From Flavobacteriia bacterium (GTDB lineage: Bacteria; Bacteroidota; Bacteroidia; Flavobacteriales; Weeksellaceae): DNA of 64,000 nucleotides. The notes below the pieces were generated by a model. That model had not been told where the DNA came from. It was given only the letters and a program-made list of their open reading frames with translations, and did not search any database. Position 1 is the first letter of the stretch; each line of letters begins with the position of its first letter. Of this stretch, positions 15,968 to 25,028 are shown in pieces. The stretch is from NCBI GenBank assembly GCA_015999765.1, contig JAECQR010000001.1, positions 496,001 through 560,000 on the forward strand, written 5' to 3'. The position numbers were made by a program, and so were the translations under genes.

Positions 15968-18900
15968 ATGGCTTCAAATAAAATAAAATTCAGAAGTATT
16001 CACGAGCTGAAAGACCCAAGCTTAAACTCTAGGCTGGCTCTGAAGGAGTTTCAGGACGAAATTCCTGTGGGTGAATTGTTGGGAGGTGAAAAATCTAGCG
16101 AGTCAGGTTCATCCAGAAGAGATTTCCTGAAGCTTTTAGGTTTCTCTACCGCTGCTGTTACTTTGGCTGCGTGTGAGGCTCCGGTGATCAAAACCATTCC
16201 TTACGTAGTAAAACCCCACGAAATTATCCCTGGTGTACCCAATTATTACGCAACCACCTATTTCGACGGTTATGATTTCGCAAGTGTTTTAGTAAAAACC
16301 AGAGAAGGAAGACCAATTAAAATTGAACCGAATCCTTTAGCAAAAGAATTGGGTAAAACCAACGCAAGAGCGCAGGCAGCTGTACTTTCTCTTTATGATA
16401 ACGATAAAGTAAAGCAACCAAAACTTAACGGAAAAGACGAAACTTTCGATAAAGTTGATGATTTCGTTCTGAAAGGTTTGGCAGATGCACAGGCGGGCGG
16501 TAAAAGAATTGTGGTTCTATCACATTCTTACGCTTCACCAACTTTCAAAAAGTTATTTGCAGACTTCAAAACCAAATATCCAACTGCTGAACTTGTAACT
16601 TATGATGCAGTTCCTTATACTGCAGCTTTAGATGCTGCTCAGGAAGTGTTCGGTCAGAGAGCATTGCCGGTTTACGATCTATCGAAAACACAGTTGGTGG
16701 TTTCTTTCCAGGCAGATTTCTTAGGAGATTATAACGGAGGTTCACTTGAAACTTCTTACGCTGCAGCAAGAAAGCCTGGTCCGGAGATGATGAGACACGT
16801 TCAGATCGAATCGAATATGTCCTTAACCGGAGCTAATGCTGATACAAGAATCAAACTGAAGCCAAGTGCGGTAAACAAAGTTCTTGTAGAAGTTTATAAC
16901 GGTCTTAATGGAGGTTCTGTTAGCAAAGAGGCTGCAGAAATCGTAAAAGAACTTCAGGCAAAAGGAAGCAACGCTGTTGTTTTTGCAGACGGTTCTAAAG
17001 CAGCTCACGTTTTAGCTCACTTAATCAATCAAAAATTAGCATCAACTGCTTTCACAGGTAAAGCAAACTTCCTTAAGGAATTTGATGCAGCTAAATATCA
17101 GGAATTTTTAACCTGGATGAATGCAGGGCAGGTTGGTGTATTGATCACCAACAACGTAAATCCAATTTATTCCAACAACAAGGGAGAAGATTTCAAGAAG
17201 CTTGTAGCAAAAGTACCATGTGTAGTAGCAGTTGCTGACAAGAAGAATGAAATGTATAAAGCAGCGAAAGCTGTTATCCCGGTTGCAAACTGGTTAGAAT
17301 CCTGGGGTGATATGGCTCCGCAGACAGGTGTTTACACTTTGATGCAGCCAACCATCCAGAAAATTTACAAATCAAGACAGATTGAAGAATCACTTTTGGT
17401 TTGGATGAACGGAAAAAACAACGCAGCCAATAATTATTACGATTATCTAAAAGCCAACGCGGCCACCTTAATCGGCGGTACAACATTCAACAAAGCACTT
17501 TACAATGGTGTTGTTGAAGGCGGAAGCGTAATCGGATCGCTTTCTTATGCAGGAGGAAATGCTGCTCAAGCTGCCACTGAATTAGGAAACTTAAAAGCAT
17601 CTGATCTTGAATTGGTGCTTTATACCAAAACTTCTATCGGAGACGGAACCCAGGCAAACAACCCCTGGTTGCAAGAATTGCCGGATCCAATCACAAGACT
17701 TTCATGGGATAATTACCTGACAGTTTCTCCTAAAGATGCTGAGAGATTAGGCTTAGATAACGACCTTAATGCAAGAATGCAGTTAGGTGGTTCACTAGTA
17801 AATCTTACTGTAAACGGTGTTACGTTAAAGGATGTTCCTGTTTTCGTACAGCCAGGTCAGGCAGAAGGTTCTATGGGACTTGCTCTTGGTTACGGTAAAA
17901 AAGATTCCGGAAAAGTAGCTGAAACAGGTGTTAATGCTTATCCTTTATTTGATGGTTCAAATTCAGTTTTATCAAATGTAAAAATTGAGAAAACCGGAGG
18001 TGAGCATGAATTTGCAGGAATGCAGCTTCAGAATACCCTGATGGGCCGTTACGAAATTGCGAGAGAAGTTCCTCTGGATACTTTCTTAAATGTAAAATTC
18101 GATGACGAGCAGATCGGATGGAACAAACCATTGGAGTATCATACGATCGGTGGTGCATTACCTGCCGGCAAAGTAGATCTTTGGGATTCATTTGATGATA
18201 CTGATGGGCCACACTTCAACCTTTCTGTGGATTTGAATTCATGTACAGGTTGTGGAGCATGTATTATCGCTTGTCAGGCAGAGAACAACGTTCCTGTTGT
18301 TGGTAAAGAAGAGGTAAGAATGTCGCGTGATATGTACTGGTTGAGAATCGACCGTTACTATTCTACTAATGTTCCTGCTGAAATAGACAAGAATAAAGAC
18401 AGCAAACTGTCTCAGGAAGAAGCAATTTCTGCTGATCTGGATGTACCTGGAATGTATGGTCATTTCTTAGATGAGAAGAGTGGTATTTTGAACCATCCTG
18501 CAGATAATCCGGATGTGATCTTCCAGCCGGTGATGTGTCAGCACTGTAACCACGCTCCTTGTGAAACTGTTTGTCCGGTAGCGGCAACATCACATGGTAA
18601 GCAGGGACAAAACCAAATGGCATACAACAGATGTATCGGTACTAGATACTGTGCAAACAACTGTCCGTATAAAGTTAGAAGATTCAACTGGTTTACTTAT
18701 AACCTTAATGATAAATTCGACTTCAATCAGAATAATGATTTAGGTAGAATGGTTCTTAATCCTGATGTTGTTGTAAGAACAAGAGGGGTTATGGAAAAAT
18801 GTTCAATGTGTATTCAAATGACACAGAACACCATCCTTGAGGCCAAGAAAGAAGGCAGAAAAGTAAAAGACGGAGAATTCTCTACTGCATGTGTAAATGC

Positions 18901-19066
18901 TTGTTCTACAGGTGCAATGAAATTTGGTGATATGAATGACAAAGATTCTGTAGTAAGAGGCTTATACAACTCCAACAGAAGATATACTTTGCTTGAAGAG
19001 ATCGGTACCAAACCAAACGTCTTCTACCACACCAAAGTGAGAAACAGAAAAGAAAATATAGTTTAA
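15968..19066 (+). CDS. actB: Alternative complex III subunit ActB, iron-sulfur protein
   Basis: A 1032-residue fusion of a molybdopterin-oxidoreductase-like domain (about 80-740, thought to lack the cofactor in this family) and a ferredoxin domain. A twin-arginine-like signal SSRRDFLKLLGF occurs near residue 47, running into a possible lipobox LAAC. The ferredoxin part carries CTGCGACIIAC, CQHCNHAPCETVC, CIGTRYCANNC and CSMC...CVNAC. By family knowledge these hold one [3Fe-4S] and three [4Fe-4S] clusters. It receives electrons within the complex and lies 21 bases after actA. Confidence 0.95.
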   Translation: MASNKIKFRSIHELKDPSLNSRLALKEFQDEIPVGELLGGEKSSESGSSRRDFLKLLGFSTAAVTLAACEAPVIKTIPYVVKPHEIIPGVPNYYATTYFDGYDFASVLVKTREGRPIKIEPNPLAKELGKTNARAQAAVLSLYDNDKVKQPKLNGKDETFDKVDDFVLKGLADAQAGGKRIVVLSHSYASPTFKKLFADFKTKYPTAELVTYDAVPYTAALDAAQEVFGQRALPVYDLSKTQLVVSFQADFLGDYNGGSLETSYAAARKPGPEMMRHVQIESNMSLTGANADTRIKLKPSAVNKVLVEVYNGLNGGSVSKEAAEIVKELQAKGSNAVVFADGSKAAHVLAHLINQKLASTAFTGKANFLKEFDAAKYQEFLTWMNAGQVGVLITNNVNPIYSNNKGEDFKKLVAKVPCVVAVADKKNEMYKAAKAVIPVANWLESWGDMAPQTGVYTLMQPTIQKIYKSRQIEESLLVWMNGKNNAANNYYDYLKANAATLIGGTTFNKALYNGVVEGGSVIGSLSYAGGNAAQAATELGNLKASDLELVLYTKTSIGDGTQANNPWLQELPDPITRLSWDNYLTVSPKDAERLGLDNDLNARMQLGGSLVNLTVNGVTLKDVPVFVQPGQAEGSMGLALGYGKKDSGKVAETGVNAYPLFDGSNSVLSNVKIEKTGGEHEFAGMQLQNTLMGRYEIAREVPLDTFLNVKFDDEQIGWNKPLEYHTIGGALPAGKVDLWDSFDDTDGPHFNLSVDLNSCTGCGACIIACQAENNVPVVGKEEVRMSRDMYWLRIDRYYSTNVPAEIDKNKDSKLSQEEAISADLDVPGMYGHFLDEKSGILNHPADNPDVIFQPVMCQHCNHAPCETVCPVAATSHGKQGQNQMAYNRCIGTRYCANNCPYKVRRFNWFTYNLNDKFDFNQNNDLGRMVLNPDVVVRTRGVMEKCSMCIQMTQNTILEAKKEGRKVKDGEFSTACVNACSTGAMKFGDMNDKDSVVRGLYNSNRRYTLLEEIGTKPNVFYHTKVRNRKENIV

Positions 19067-19084
19067 ATAATAAATAGGTAAAAA

Positions 19085-20485
19085 ATGTCAGGACATTACG
19101 AAGCTCCGATAAGGGAACCTTTAATTATTGGTCACAAGACTTATCACGATATCTCAGAAGATATCGCAAGACCTATCGAGGAACGCGCAGGAAAATTATG
19201 GTGGGTTTCCTTTTGGATAGCTTTAACACTATTCATCTACGGATTTGGCTGTATCGCCTACACCATTGGTACCGGTATCGGTGCATGGGGACTCAACAGA
19301 ACCAACAACTGGGGATGGGATATTACCAACTTCGTTTGGTGGGTAGGTATCGGTCACGCCGGAACCTTAATCTCTGCAGTACTCTTATTATTTAGACAAA
19401 GATGGAGAATGTCGGTAAACCGTTCTGCTGAAGCCATGACGATTTTCGCCGTTGTACAGGCAGCAATTTTCCCGGTAATTCACATGGGTAGGGTTTGGGT
19501 AGGATATTGGGTTTTCCCTTTACCAAACCAGTTCGGTTCTCTTTGGACCAACTTCAACTCACCGTTACTTTGGGACGTATTTGCAATCTCAACTTATTTC
19601 TCTGTATCTACCGTATTCTGGTTTATGGGATTAATCCCTGACTTTGCGATGATCAGAGATCGCGCAAAAACACCTTGGACAAAAAGAATCTATACCTTCC
19701 TGGCTTTCGGTTGGGGCGGTAAAGCAAAACACTGGCAAAGATTCGAGGAACTTTCACTCGTTTTGGCAGGTTTAGCAACACCACTTGTATTCTCGGTACA
19801 CACCACGGTATCCTTTGACTTTGCTACATCGGTAATTAAAGGTTGGCACTCTACCATCTATCCACCGTACTTCGTTGCGGGAGCAATTTTCTCCGGATTT
19901 GCAATGGTACAGACGCTATTGCTTGTTGCAAGAAAAGTAGCTCACTTAGAAGATTATATTACCATGTATCATATCGAGATTATGAACATCGTAATCATCG
20001 TAACCGGAGGTATGGTAACAGTAGCATACGCTTGTGAATATTTCATCGCATGGTATTCAGGGTCACGATATGAAGATTTCGTATACCTTTCACCAGGTGC
20101 AGCAACCGGTCCTTACTGGTGGGCGTTCTGGGCATTGATTATCTGTAACCTTGTAATTCCTGCAGCTTTCTGGTTCAAGAAAGTGAGAACCAACATTATG
20201 GCTACATTCATTATCGCACTCATCATCAATATTGGGATGTGGTTTGAAAGATTCGATATTATCGTAATCAATATTTCAAGAGATTACTTGCCAAGTTCAT
20301 GGACGATGTTTAAACCAACAATAATTGATGTTGGGGTATTCCTTGGAACAATAGGATTCTTCGGAGTGCTGTTCTTACTTTACGCCAGAACATTCCCTGT
20401 AATTGCTCAGGCTGAATTGAAGACTATTTTGAAAATCTCAGGTGAAACTTATAAAGCAAAAGAAGAAGAAGATGAGCACCACTAA
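19085..20485 (+). CDS. actC: Alternative complex III subunit ActC, NrfD-like quinol-binding membrane protein
   Basis: A 466-residue polytopic membrane protein of the NrfD/PsrC family with about ten hydrophobic helices. Segments such as NFVWWVGIGHAGTLISAVLL and VVQAAIFPVIHMGRVWVGYW carry the conserved His and Arg residues of ActC. In solved ACIII structures this subunit forms a quinol site. The C-terminus KAKEEEDEHH is cytoplasmic and charged. Its last 14 bases overlap actD. Confidence 0.95.
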   Translation: MSGHYEAPIREPLIIGHKTYHDISEDIARPIEERAGKLWWVSFWIALTLFIYGFGCIAYTIGTGIGAWGLNRTNNWGWDITNFVWWVGIGHAGTLISAVLLLFRQRWRMSVNRSAEAMTIFAVVQAAIFPVIHMGRVWVGYWVFPLPNQFGSLWTNFNSPLLWDVFAISTYFSVSTVFWFMGLIPDFAMIRDRAKTPWTKRIYTFLAFGWGGKAKHWQRFEELSLVLAGLATPLVFSVHTTVSFDFATSVIKGWHSTIYPPYFVAGAIFSGFAMVQTLLLVARKVAHLEDYITMYHIEIMNIVIIVTGGMVTVAYACEYFIAWYSGSRYEDFVYLSPGAATGPYWWAFWALIICNLVIPAAFWFKKVRTNIMATFIIALIINIGMWFERFDIIVINISRDYLPSSWTMFKPTIIDVGVFLGTIGFFGVLFLLYARTFPVIAQAELKTILKISGETYKAKEEEDEHH

Positions 20486-20993
20486 AAAAGTTTACGGTAT
20501 TTATGCCGATGACGACGATTTATTGAACGGCGTACACGCTTTCAATGACAAAGGAATCAAAATTGACGAAGTTTATACTCCGTTTCCGGTTCATGGTCTT
20601 GACAAAGCTTTAGGTTTGAAGAAAACTAGAATTTCTGATGCCGCTTTTATTTACGCAGTATACGGTGTTACCATCGGGATTTTAGTTACTTGGTACACTA
20701 TGAATCACGACTGGCCTCAGAATATTGGTGGTAAACCAGCATTTGAATGGTCCAGAAACATGCCTGCGTTTGTAGTTCCAATGTTTGAATTAATGGTGTT
20801 CTGCGCGGCCCACATGATGTCTCTTACCTTTTTGGTGAGAAATAAAATGTATCCTGGTTGTCCACCACAGAATCCAGATCCCAGAACTACTGATGATAAG
20901 TTTATGATGGAATTTGTAACCGATGATGTAGAATCTGTGAAACAAATCCTGATTGATACCGGTGTAGAAGAAATTACGGTAAAAGATGCTTAG
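20472..20993 (+). CDS. actD: Alternative complex III subunit ActD (DUF3341)
   Basis: A 173-residue DUF3341 protein. An N-terminal cytoplasmic domain (VYGIYADDDDLLNGVHAF, then DEVYTPFPVHGLDKALGLKK) is followed by two transmembrane helices (about 55-77 and 95-118) and a C-terminal tail. The start MSTTKKVYG at 20472 lies inside the end of actC, a 14-base overlap. An upstream in-frame ATG at 20442 would add a lysine-rich extension untypical of the family. Confidence 0.93.
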   Translation: MSTTKKVYGIYADDDDLLNGVHAFNDKGIKIDEVYTPFPVHGLDKALGLKKTRISDAAFIYAVYGVTIGILVTWYTMNHDWPQNIGGKPAFEWSRNMPAFVVPMFELMVFCAAHMMSLTFLVRNKMYPGCPPQNPDPRTTDDKFMMEFVTDDVESVKQILIDTGVEEITVKDA

Positions 20994-20994
20994 A

Positions 20995-21019
20995 ATGAAA
21001 CCTTGTAAAACGGTTTCAT
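20995..21019 (+). other. Hairpin between actD and actE
   Basis: ATGAAACC and GGTTTCAT form a perfect 8-base stem around TTGTAAAAC, starting 2 bases after the actD stop and ending 30 bases before the actE start. No T-run follows. It may be an mRNA processing or stability element that sets subunit stoichiometry. Confidence 0.45.
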
Positions 21020-21048
21020 CTGATTATAAAAACAATAAAATTGTCCAA

Positions 21049-21777
21049 ATGACAAAGAATATATTTAAAATTACAGCGATCTTGGGATTTGCAGCAATTT
21101 CATTAAGTTCTTGCAGCAAAGAAAATCCTCCTTTGGTTTATTTTCCTGATATGTACTTTCCGGTGGCATATGACCCTTTGATGAAAGCTGAAGATGCATA
21201 CTCAGACCACGAAAATGAAATCCCCGCTTTTGTTAAGAACAACGGCGCTACAGGATTGGGTCCGGTAAATGGTACTGTTGCCCAGAATAAAGATGGTGTT
21301 GCTGATGAAGCGATGAATTCGGCAATGACTCCGGATCAGTACAACGGTGGTTACGACGCTTCGAAACTGGTTGCAGCATCTCCGTTAAATCCTGCCAATC
21401 AGGCTAAAGATATCGAAAGAGGTAAACTTTTATATGATCAGACCTGTGCAGCATGCCACGGTACCGGTGGAGATGGCCAGGGACCGATTGTTACCAGCGG
21501 TGCATATACAGGAGTTCCTAATTATGCTGACAGGCAAATTACAGTAGGCTCTGTTCATTACGTAATTACAAACGGTAGAAACGCAATGGGTTCATATGCA
21601 GGTCAGTTAAAGCCTGGTGACCGTTGGAGAGTATCGATGTATGTAATGAATGCCTTCAAAGGTGGGCTTGCTCCCGCAGCTGCCACTGAATCTACAGCTC
21701 CGGCTGCAGGTGCCAATACGACTGAATCAACAGCTGCTACAGCTTCTGCGAGTGTATCAACTAGTCCTAAAAAATAA
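21049..21777 (+). CDS. actE: Alternative complex III subunit ActE, monohaem lipoprotein cytochrome c
   Basis: About 242 residues. The signal peptide MTKNIFKITAILGFAAISL ends in lipobox LSSC, which fixes the start at 21049; a longer frame begins within actD. A single CAACH haem site lies near residue 130, after an N-terminal ActE-type segment (PPLVYFPDMYFPVAYDP). An Ala/Thr/Ser-rich tail of about 40 residues ends the protein. ActE packs beside ActA in the known complex and helps pass electrons onward. Confidence 0.94.
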   Translation: MTKNIFKITAILGFAAISLSSCSKENPPLVYFPDMYFPVAYDPLMKAEDAYSDHENEIPAFVKNNGATGLGPVNGTVAQNKDGVADEAMNSAMTPDQYNGGYDASKLVAASPLNPANQAKDIERGKLLYDQTCAACHGTGGDGQGPIVTSGAYTGVPNYADRQITVGSVHYVITNGRNAMGSYAGQLKPGDRWRVSMYVMNAFKGGLAPAAATESTAPAAGANTTESTAATASASVSTSPKK

Positions 21778-21789
21778 AAAGAATTTAAA

Positions 21790-23121
21790 ATGTATAGTTT
21801 TTCACCTAAATTAAGATTATATTCAATCATATTTATCGCTTTGGGATTAGTGCTTTTTGGAGTAGGTTACTTTATGAATCACGGTATCGACGATGCGAGA
21901 ATTGAACATATGATGGAGGCAGTACATGCCGGTGGTAATCATGCTCCTACTCACTCAAGTGAAATGGTGGGACCTCAGGATCATCAGGCCCATTTGGACC
22001 ACGCTAAACTTCAGGTTCACAACCAACCTTTGGCAGCTATCCATACAGTTGCTGTATTCCTGTTTGCCCTAAGTTGTTGTGCATTGTTTTTCTACTGTAT
22101 TCAGAACGCAGCACACGCAGGATGGTCAATTATCATTTTAAGAGTAATGGAAGCGATTGCATCTTTCATCCCTTGGGGTGGTGCAATTCTTATCATCATT
22201 ATGTTGTTGAATGCAAGTCATCAGGGACACCTTTTCCACTGGATGGATCCTGAATTAACGACTCCTGGTGATCCGCACTTCGATTCAATCCTTTACGAGA
22301 AGAAAATTTTCCTCAATATTCCTTTCTATGCTTTCAGAACCGTACTTTATGTAGTAGGCGCATCTTTCTTCGCATGGAAACTTAAATCGCTTTCTAAAAA
22401 AGTTGATGAAACTAAAGACCGAAAAGTTTATGCAAGCTATTACAGCTGGAGCATCGGATACATTGCATTCTTTGGCTTTGCTTCTGCAGCCTGGGCTTGG
22501 GATTGGTTGATGTCAATTGACCCTCACTGGTATTCTACCATGTATATTTGGTATGCGATGGTGAGTACTTTGTCATCTGCTGTTGCAGCAATTATTCTTA
22601 TCAGCGTTTACTTAAAGAAAAAAGGTGTTCTTCCTCAGTTCAATGACAATCACCTTCATGATTTAGGAGTGTTCCTTTTTGCAACGAGTATGTTGTGGTC
22701 ATATACCTGGTTCTGTCAGTTCATGCTTTACTGGTATGCTAACGTTCCGGAAGAGGTTAACTATTTCTTTGGTAGATTCAAATATTACGGCGCAACATTC
22801 TTACCAATGCTCATTCTTAACTTCCTTATTCCATTATTGGTATTGGTTAGTTCTAGCATCAAGAGAAACTATACAGTGGTAACTACTGTTGCAGTAATTG
22901 TACTTGTAGGTCACTGGCTTGATTATTTCAATATGGTAATGCCGGGAACCGTAGGTCCTTACTGGAAAACACCAGAAGTTCTTATCCTCAATTTAGGATC
23001 CGTATTGTTCGGAGTTGGTTTATTTGTATTTGTAGTTTTAACTGCGCTTTCAAAACTTAAATTAATTCCTGAAGGAAACCCATTTGTAAAAGAATCAAAG
23101 ATTTACGAATATCCTTTCTAA
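21790..23121 (+). CDS. actF: Alternative complex III subunit ActF, membrane protein
   Basis: A 443-residue polytopic membrane protein, a paralogue of ActC in the same NrfD-like fold, with about ten helices. A first helix (about 9-28) precedes a His-rich loop (about 30-80, many His and Met) and then the helical bundle. GRFKYYGATFLPMLILNFL and HWLDYFNMVMPGTVGPYWK are typical. Last gene of the operon, followed by a terminator. Genes for a cytochrome oxidase, often next to act in other Bacteroidetes, do not follow. Confidence 0.94.
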   Translation: MYSFSPKLRLYSIIFIALGLVLFGVGYFMNHGIDDARIEHMMEAVHAGGNHAPTHSSEMVGPQDHQAHLDHAKLQVHNQPLAAIHTVAVFLFALSCCALFFYCIQNAAHAGWSIIILRVMEAIASFIPWGGAILIIIMLLNASHQGHLFHWMDPELTTPGDPHFDSILYEKKIFLNIPFYAFRTVLYVVGASFFAWKLKSLSKKVDETKDRKVYASYYSWSIGYIAFFGFASAAWAWDWLMSIDPHWYSTMYIWYAMVSTLSSAVAAIILISVYLKKKGVLPQFNDNHLHDLGVFLFATSMLWSYTWFCQFMLYWYANVPEEVNYFFGRFKYYGATFLPMLILNFLIPLLVLVSSSIKRNYTVVTTVAVIVLVGHWLDYFNMVMPGTVGPYWKTPEVLILNLGSVLFGVGLFVFVVLTALSKLKLIPEGNPFVKESKIYEYPF

Positions 23122-23144
23122 GATCTGCACAATATCAAATTAAT

Positions 23145-23171
23145 ATATCCCGGCTTTATGTCGGGATTTTT
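23145..23171 (+). terminator. Terminator of the act operon
   Basis: ATCCCG and CGGGAT with an adjacent G-T pair around a short loop, then a T-rich run. Confidence 0.8.
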
Positions 23172-23173
23172 GT

Positions 23174-23181
23174 TAAATTTG
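23174..23181 (+). promoter_or_regulatory. -7 element for the 384-aa lipoprotein
   Basis: TAAATTTG lies 17 bases before the ATG at 23199, immediately after the act terminator. No upstream box at normal spacing. Confidence 0.45.
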
Positions 23182-23198
23182 TATCTAAACATCACCTT

Positions 23199-24353
23199 AT
23201 GAAGCAATTTTTTATCATACTGTTTTCCGCTTTTCTACTGATTTCATGTAAAAAAGATAAAGTGGACGCCAGCAGTACAAAAGCCCTCCAGTCCAGCATC
23301 AACGATATGGCTTCCAGTCTCAGTACGCTGCAGCAGGTAAAGTTCAATGAAGCCCTTTACATTCTCAAAACTTTTGGTGTAGAAGCCGATGGCGATGTGA
23401 ACGAACTTAATGCTTTGGGTAAATTGATTAACGGATTGAAAGTTCCGGGTATTTTTGCCTTAGCAGATAAAGTTGCTCAGGAAAACGGAATTGAATGGAC
23501 CAGTACGGGGCCGCCATCCTTAGGTGAAATGAATATTTTTGGTGCTGAGGAAGCTAAAGAGTCTGACCCGAATGATATCTCCGCAAGTTCATTAAACCTT
23601 AAGACCAAACCACTGGCAGTTGACAGCATACTTGGGCCGAAATCTCTACAGGTAATTCCTAGGCTTGTAGATGCGTCGGGGAATCCAATTGTTTTCGATG
23701 GTGCAGCTTTAGAAACAGTGATGGAAGTTTACAGTAGTGGAAACCGTATTCTAACAGCTAAAAATCTAATGCTCAATAACGATTTTAAAGGTTTTACGCT
23801 GAGATTTGCCTCGCTGCCTGCTGAAAAAATCAGTGACAACAAAATAGATATTACCGTTTCCGTGAAAACCACTAAGAAAACATTTAAAATGTCGAAAATT
23901 GGTGTTCCTGTTAACGCAAAAGCACTTTTGATGCCCGCCGGCAACCCTACCGAAAATCCGGCAAATCCTACTACCGACATTCCGGTATTGGGTACGGATA
24001 TTACCTCTCCTTCTACCGACACACCTGTTGTAGCTTCGGGTGACCCTAAAACAAGTGTAACAAAGTTTCTGAACAATCTTAACAGCCAGAATTTAAAAGG
24101 GGCATACGAAACTTCCGACAATCCCAGTTGGGGATCTTATGAAACTTTTTCGAATCCTAATTCCGGGTTTGGAGCTGTAAAGAACATTAACGTCAAAAAT
24201 ATTTCTACCCAGAATTCAGGTGCAAACGCCGCCAGCGTAAATGCCACCTACGATGTAACGGACAAAAGTGGAAAAACGACTGCTCTGCAGGTGACATTTG
24301 GTTTGAAGAATGTGAACGGAGAATGGAAGATTTCCAGCTATAAAATCAATTAA
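23199..24353 (+). CDS. Hypothetical lipoprotein, 384 aa
   Basis: I do not recognise the family with confidence. The signal peptide MKQFFIILFSAFLLISC has a clear lipobox and is followed by KKDK. A helical segment (about 30-95) is followed by a beta-rich region (about 130-245), a Pro/Thr-rich linker (about 250-290, repeated NPT/TDIP units), and a C-terminal domain (about 290-384). That last domain looks like an NTF2/SnoaL-type fold (LNSQNLKGAYE to LKNVNGEWKISSYKIN). It ends one base before the apt ATG, so the two are probably co-transcribed. Confidence 0.7.
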   Translation: MKQFFIILFSAFLLISCKKDKVDASSTKALQSSINDMASSLSTLQQVKFNEALYILKTFGVEADGDVNELNALGKLINGLKVPGIFALADKVAQENGIEWTSTGPPSLGEMNIFGAEEAKESDPNDISASSLNLKTKPLAVDSILGPKSLQVIPRLVDASGNPIVFDGAALETVMEVYSSGNRILTAKNLMLNNDFKGFTLRFASLPAEKISDNKIDITVSVKTTKKTFKMSKIGVPVNAKALLMPAGNPTENPANPTTDIPVLGTDITSPSTDTPVVASGDPKTSVTKFLNNLNSQNLKGAYETSDNPSWGSYETFSNPNSGFGAVKNINVKNISTQNSGANAASVNATYDVTDKSGKTTALQVTFGLKNVNGEWKISSYKIN

Positions 24354-24354
24354 A

Positions 24355-24891
24355 ATGAAAAATCATCAACTCATCCGTGATTTAGAAGAAACCATTGAAA
24401 ATATTCCTGACTTCCCAAAACCGGGCATTCAGTTCAAAGATATTACGCCGATTTTTCTTAATCCTAAGCTTTATGAAGATGTAATCGCTGATCTGGTTGC
24501 TTTCAGCCGTGGGAAGGTTGATGCAGTCTGCGGAATCGAAAGCCGCGGATATCTTTTCGGGATCGCAGTTGCTGTGGCGCTCGAAGTTCCGTTTATTCTT
24601 ATCCGCAAAGCAGGGAAACTTCCGCCGCCTTTTGTTGGAATTGAATACGAATTGGAATATGGCTCAGCCGAAATCGAGATGCGTACCGGACAGGTAAAAC
24701 CGGGACAAAGAATACTTATTCACGACGACTTGCTCGCAACGGGCGGTACAACTCAAGCCGCAGCAAAACTGGTGGAAAATCAGGGAGCAACAGTTTCGCA
24801 GTTTAGTTTTCTGATTGGTTTAAAGAATCTTAACGGTGCAGAACGCCTCAAAGATTTCGATGCGGAGGTCTATACAATTCTGGAATACTAA
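24355..24891 (+). CDS. apt: Adenine phosphoribosyltransferase
   Basis: A 178-residue purine salvage enzyme that makes AMP from adenine and PRPP. Visible motifs are the N-terminal DFPKPGIQFKDITPIF, GIESRGYLFG, the flexible-loop segment RKAGKLPPPFVGIEYELEYG, and the PRPP-binding LIHDDLLATGGTTQAA. Length and order match the family. No signal peptide. It follows the unknown lipoprotein with a 1-base gap, a coupling likely organisational rather than functional. Confidence 0.96.
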   Translation: MKNHQLIRDLEETIENIPDFPKPGIQFKDITPIFLNPKLYEDVIADLVAFSRGKVDAVCGIESRGYLFGIAVAVALEVPFILIRKAGKLPPPFVGIEYELEYGSAEIEMRTGQVKPGQRILIHDDLLATGGTTQAAAKLVENQGATVSQFSFLIGLKNLNGAERLKDFDAEVYTILEY

Positions 24892-24975
24892 ATCAGTTAA
24901 ATTTTAATATTTTTCAAAGAAAAAATTACTTGTTTCAGTGGAATTTTAGCAACGGAATGTTTTTTCAGGCATTAT

Positions 24976-25006
24976 TTTGTAAATCGTTCAAAAACAGTTA
25001 AATTTG
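24976..25006 (+). promoter_or_regulatory. Promoter of the TPR membrane protein-ribH genes
   Basis: TTTG (24976-24979), a 19-base spacer and TAAATTTG (24999-25006) match the Bacteroidetes consensus exactly. Transcription would start near 25013, 16 bases before the ATG. Confidence 0.78.
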
Positions 25007-25028
25007 CACTTCAATTTTTTAATACATT

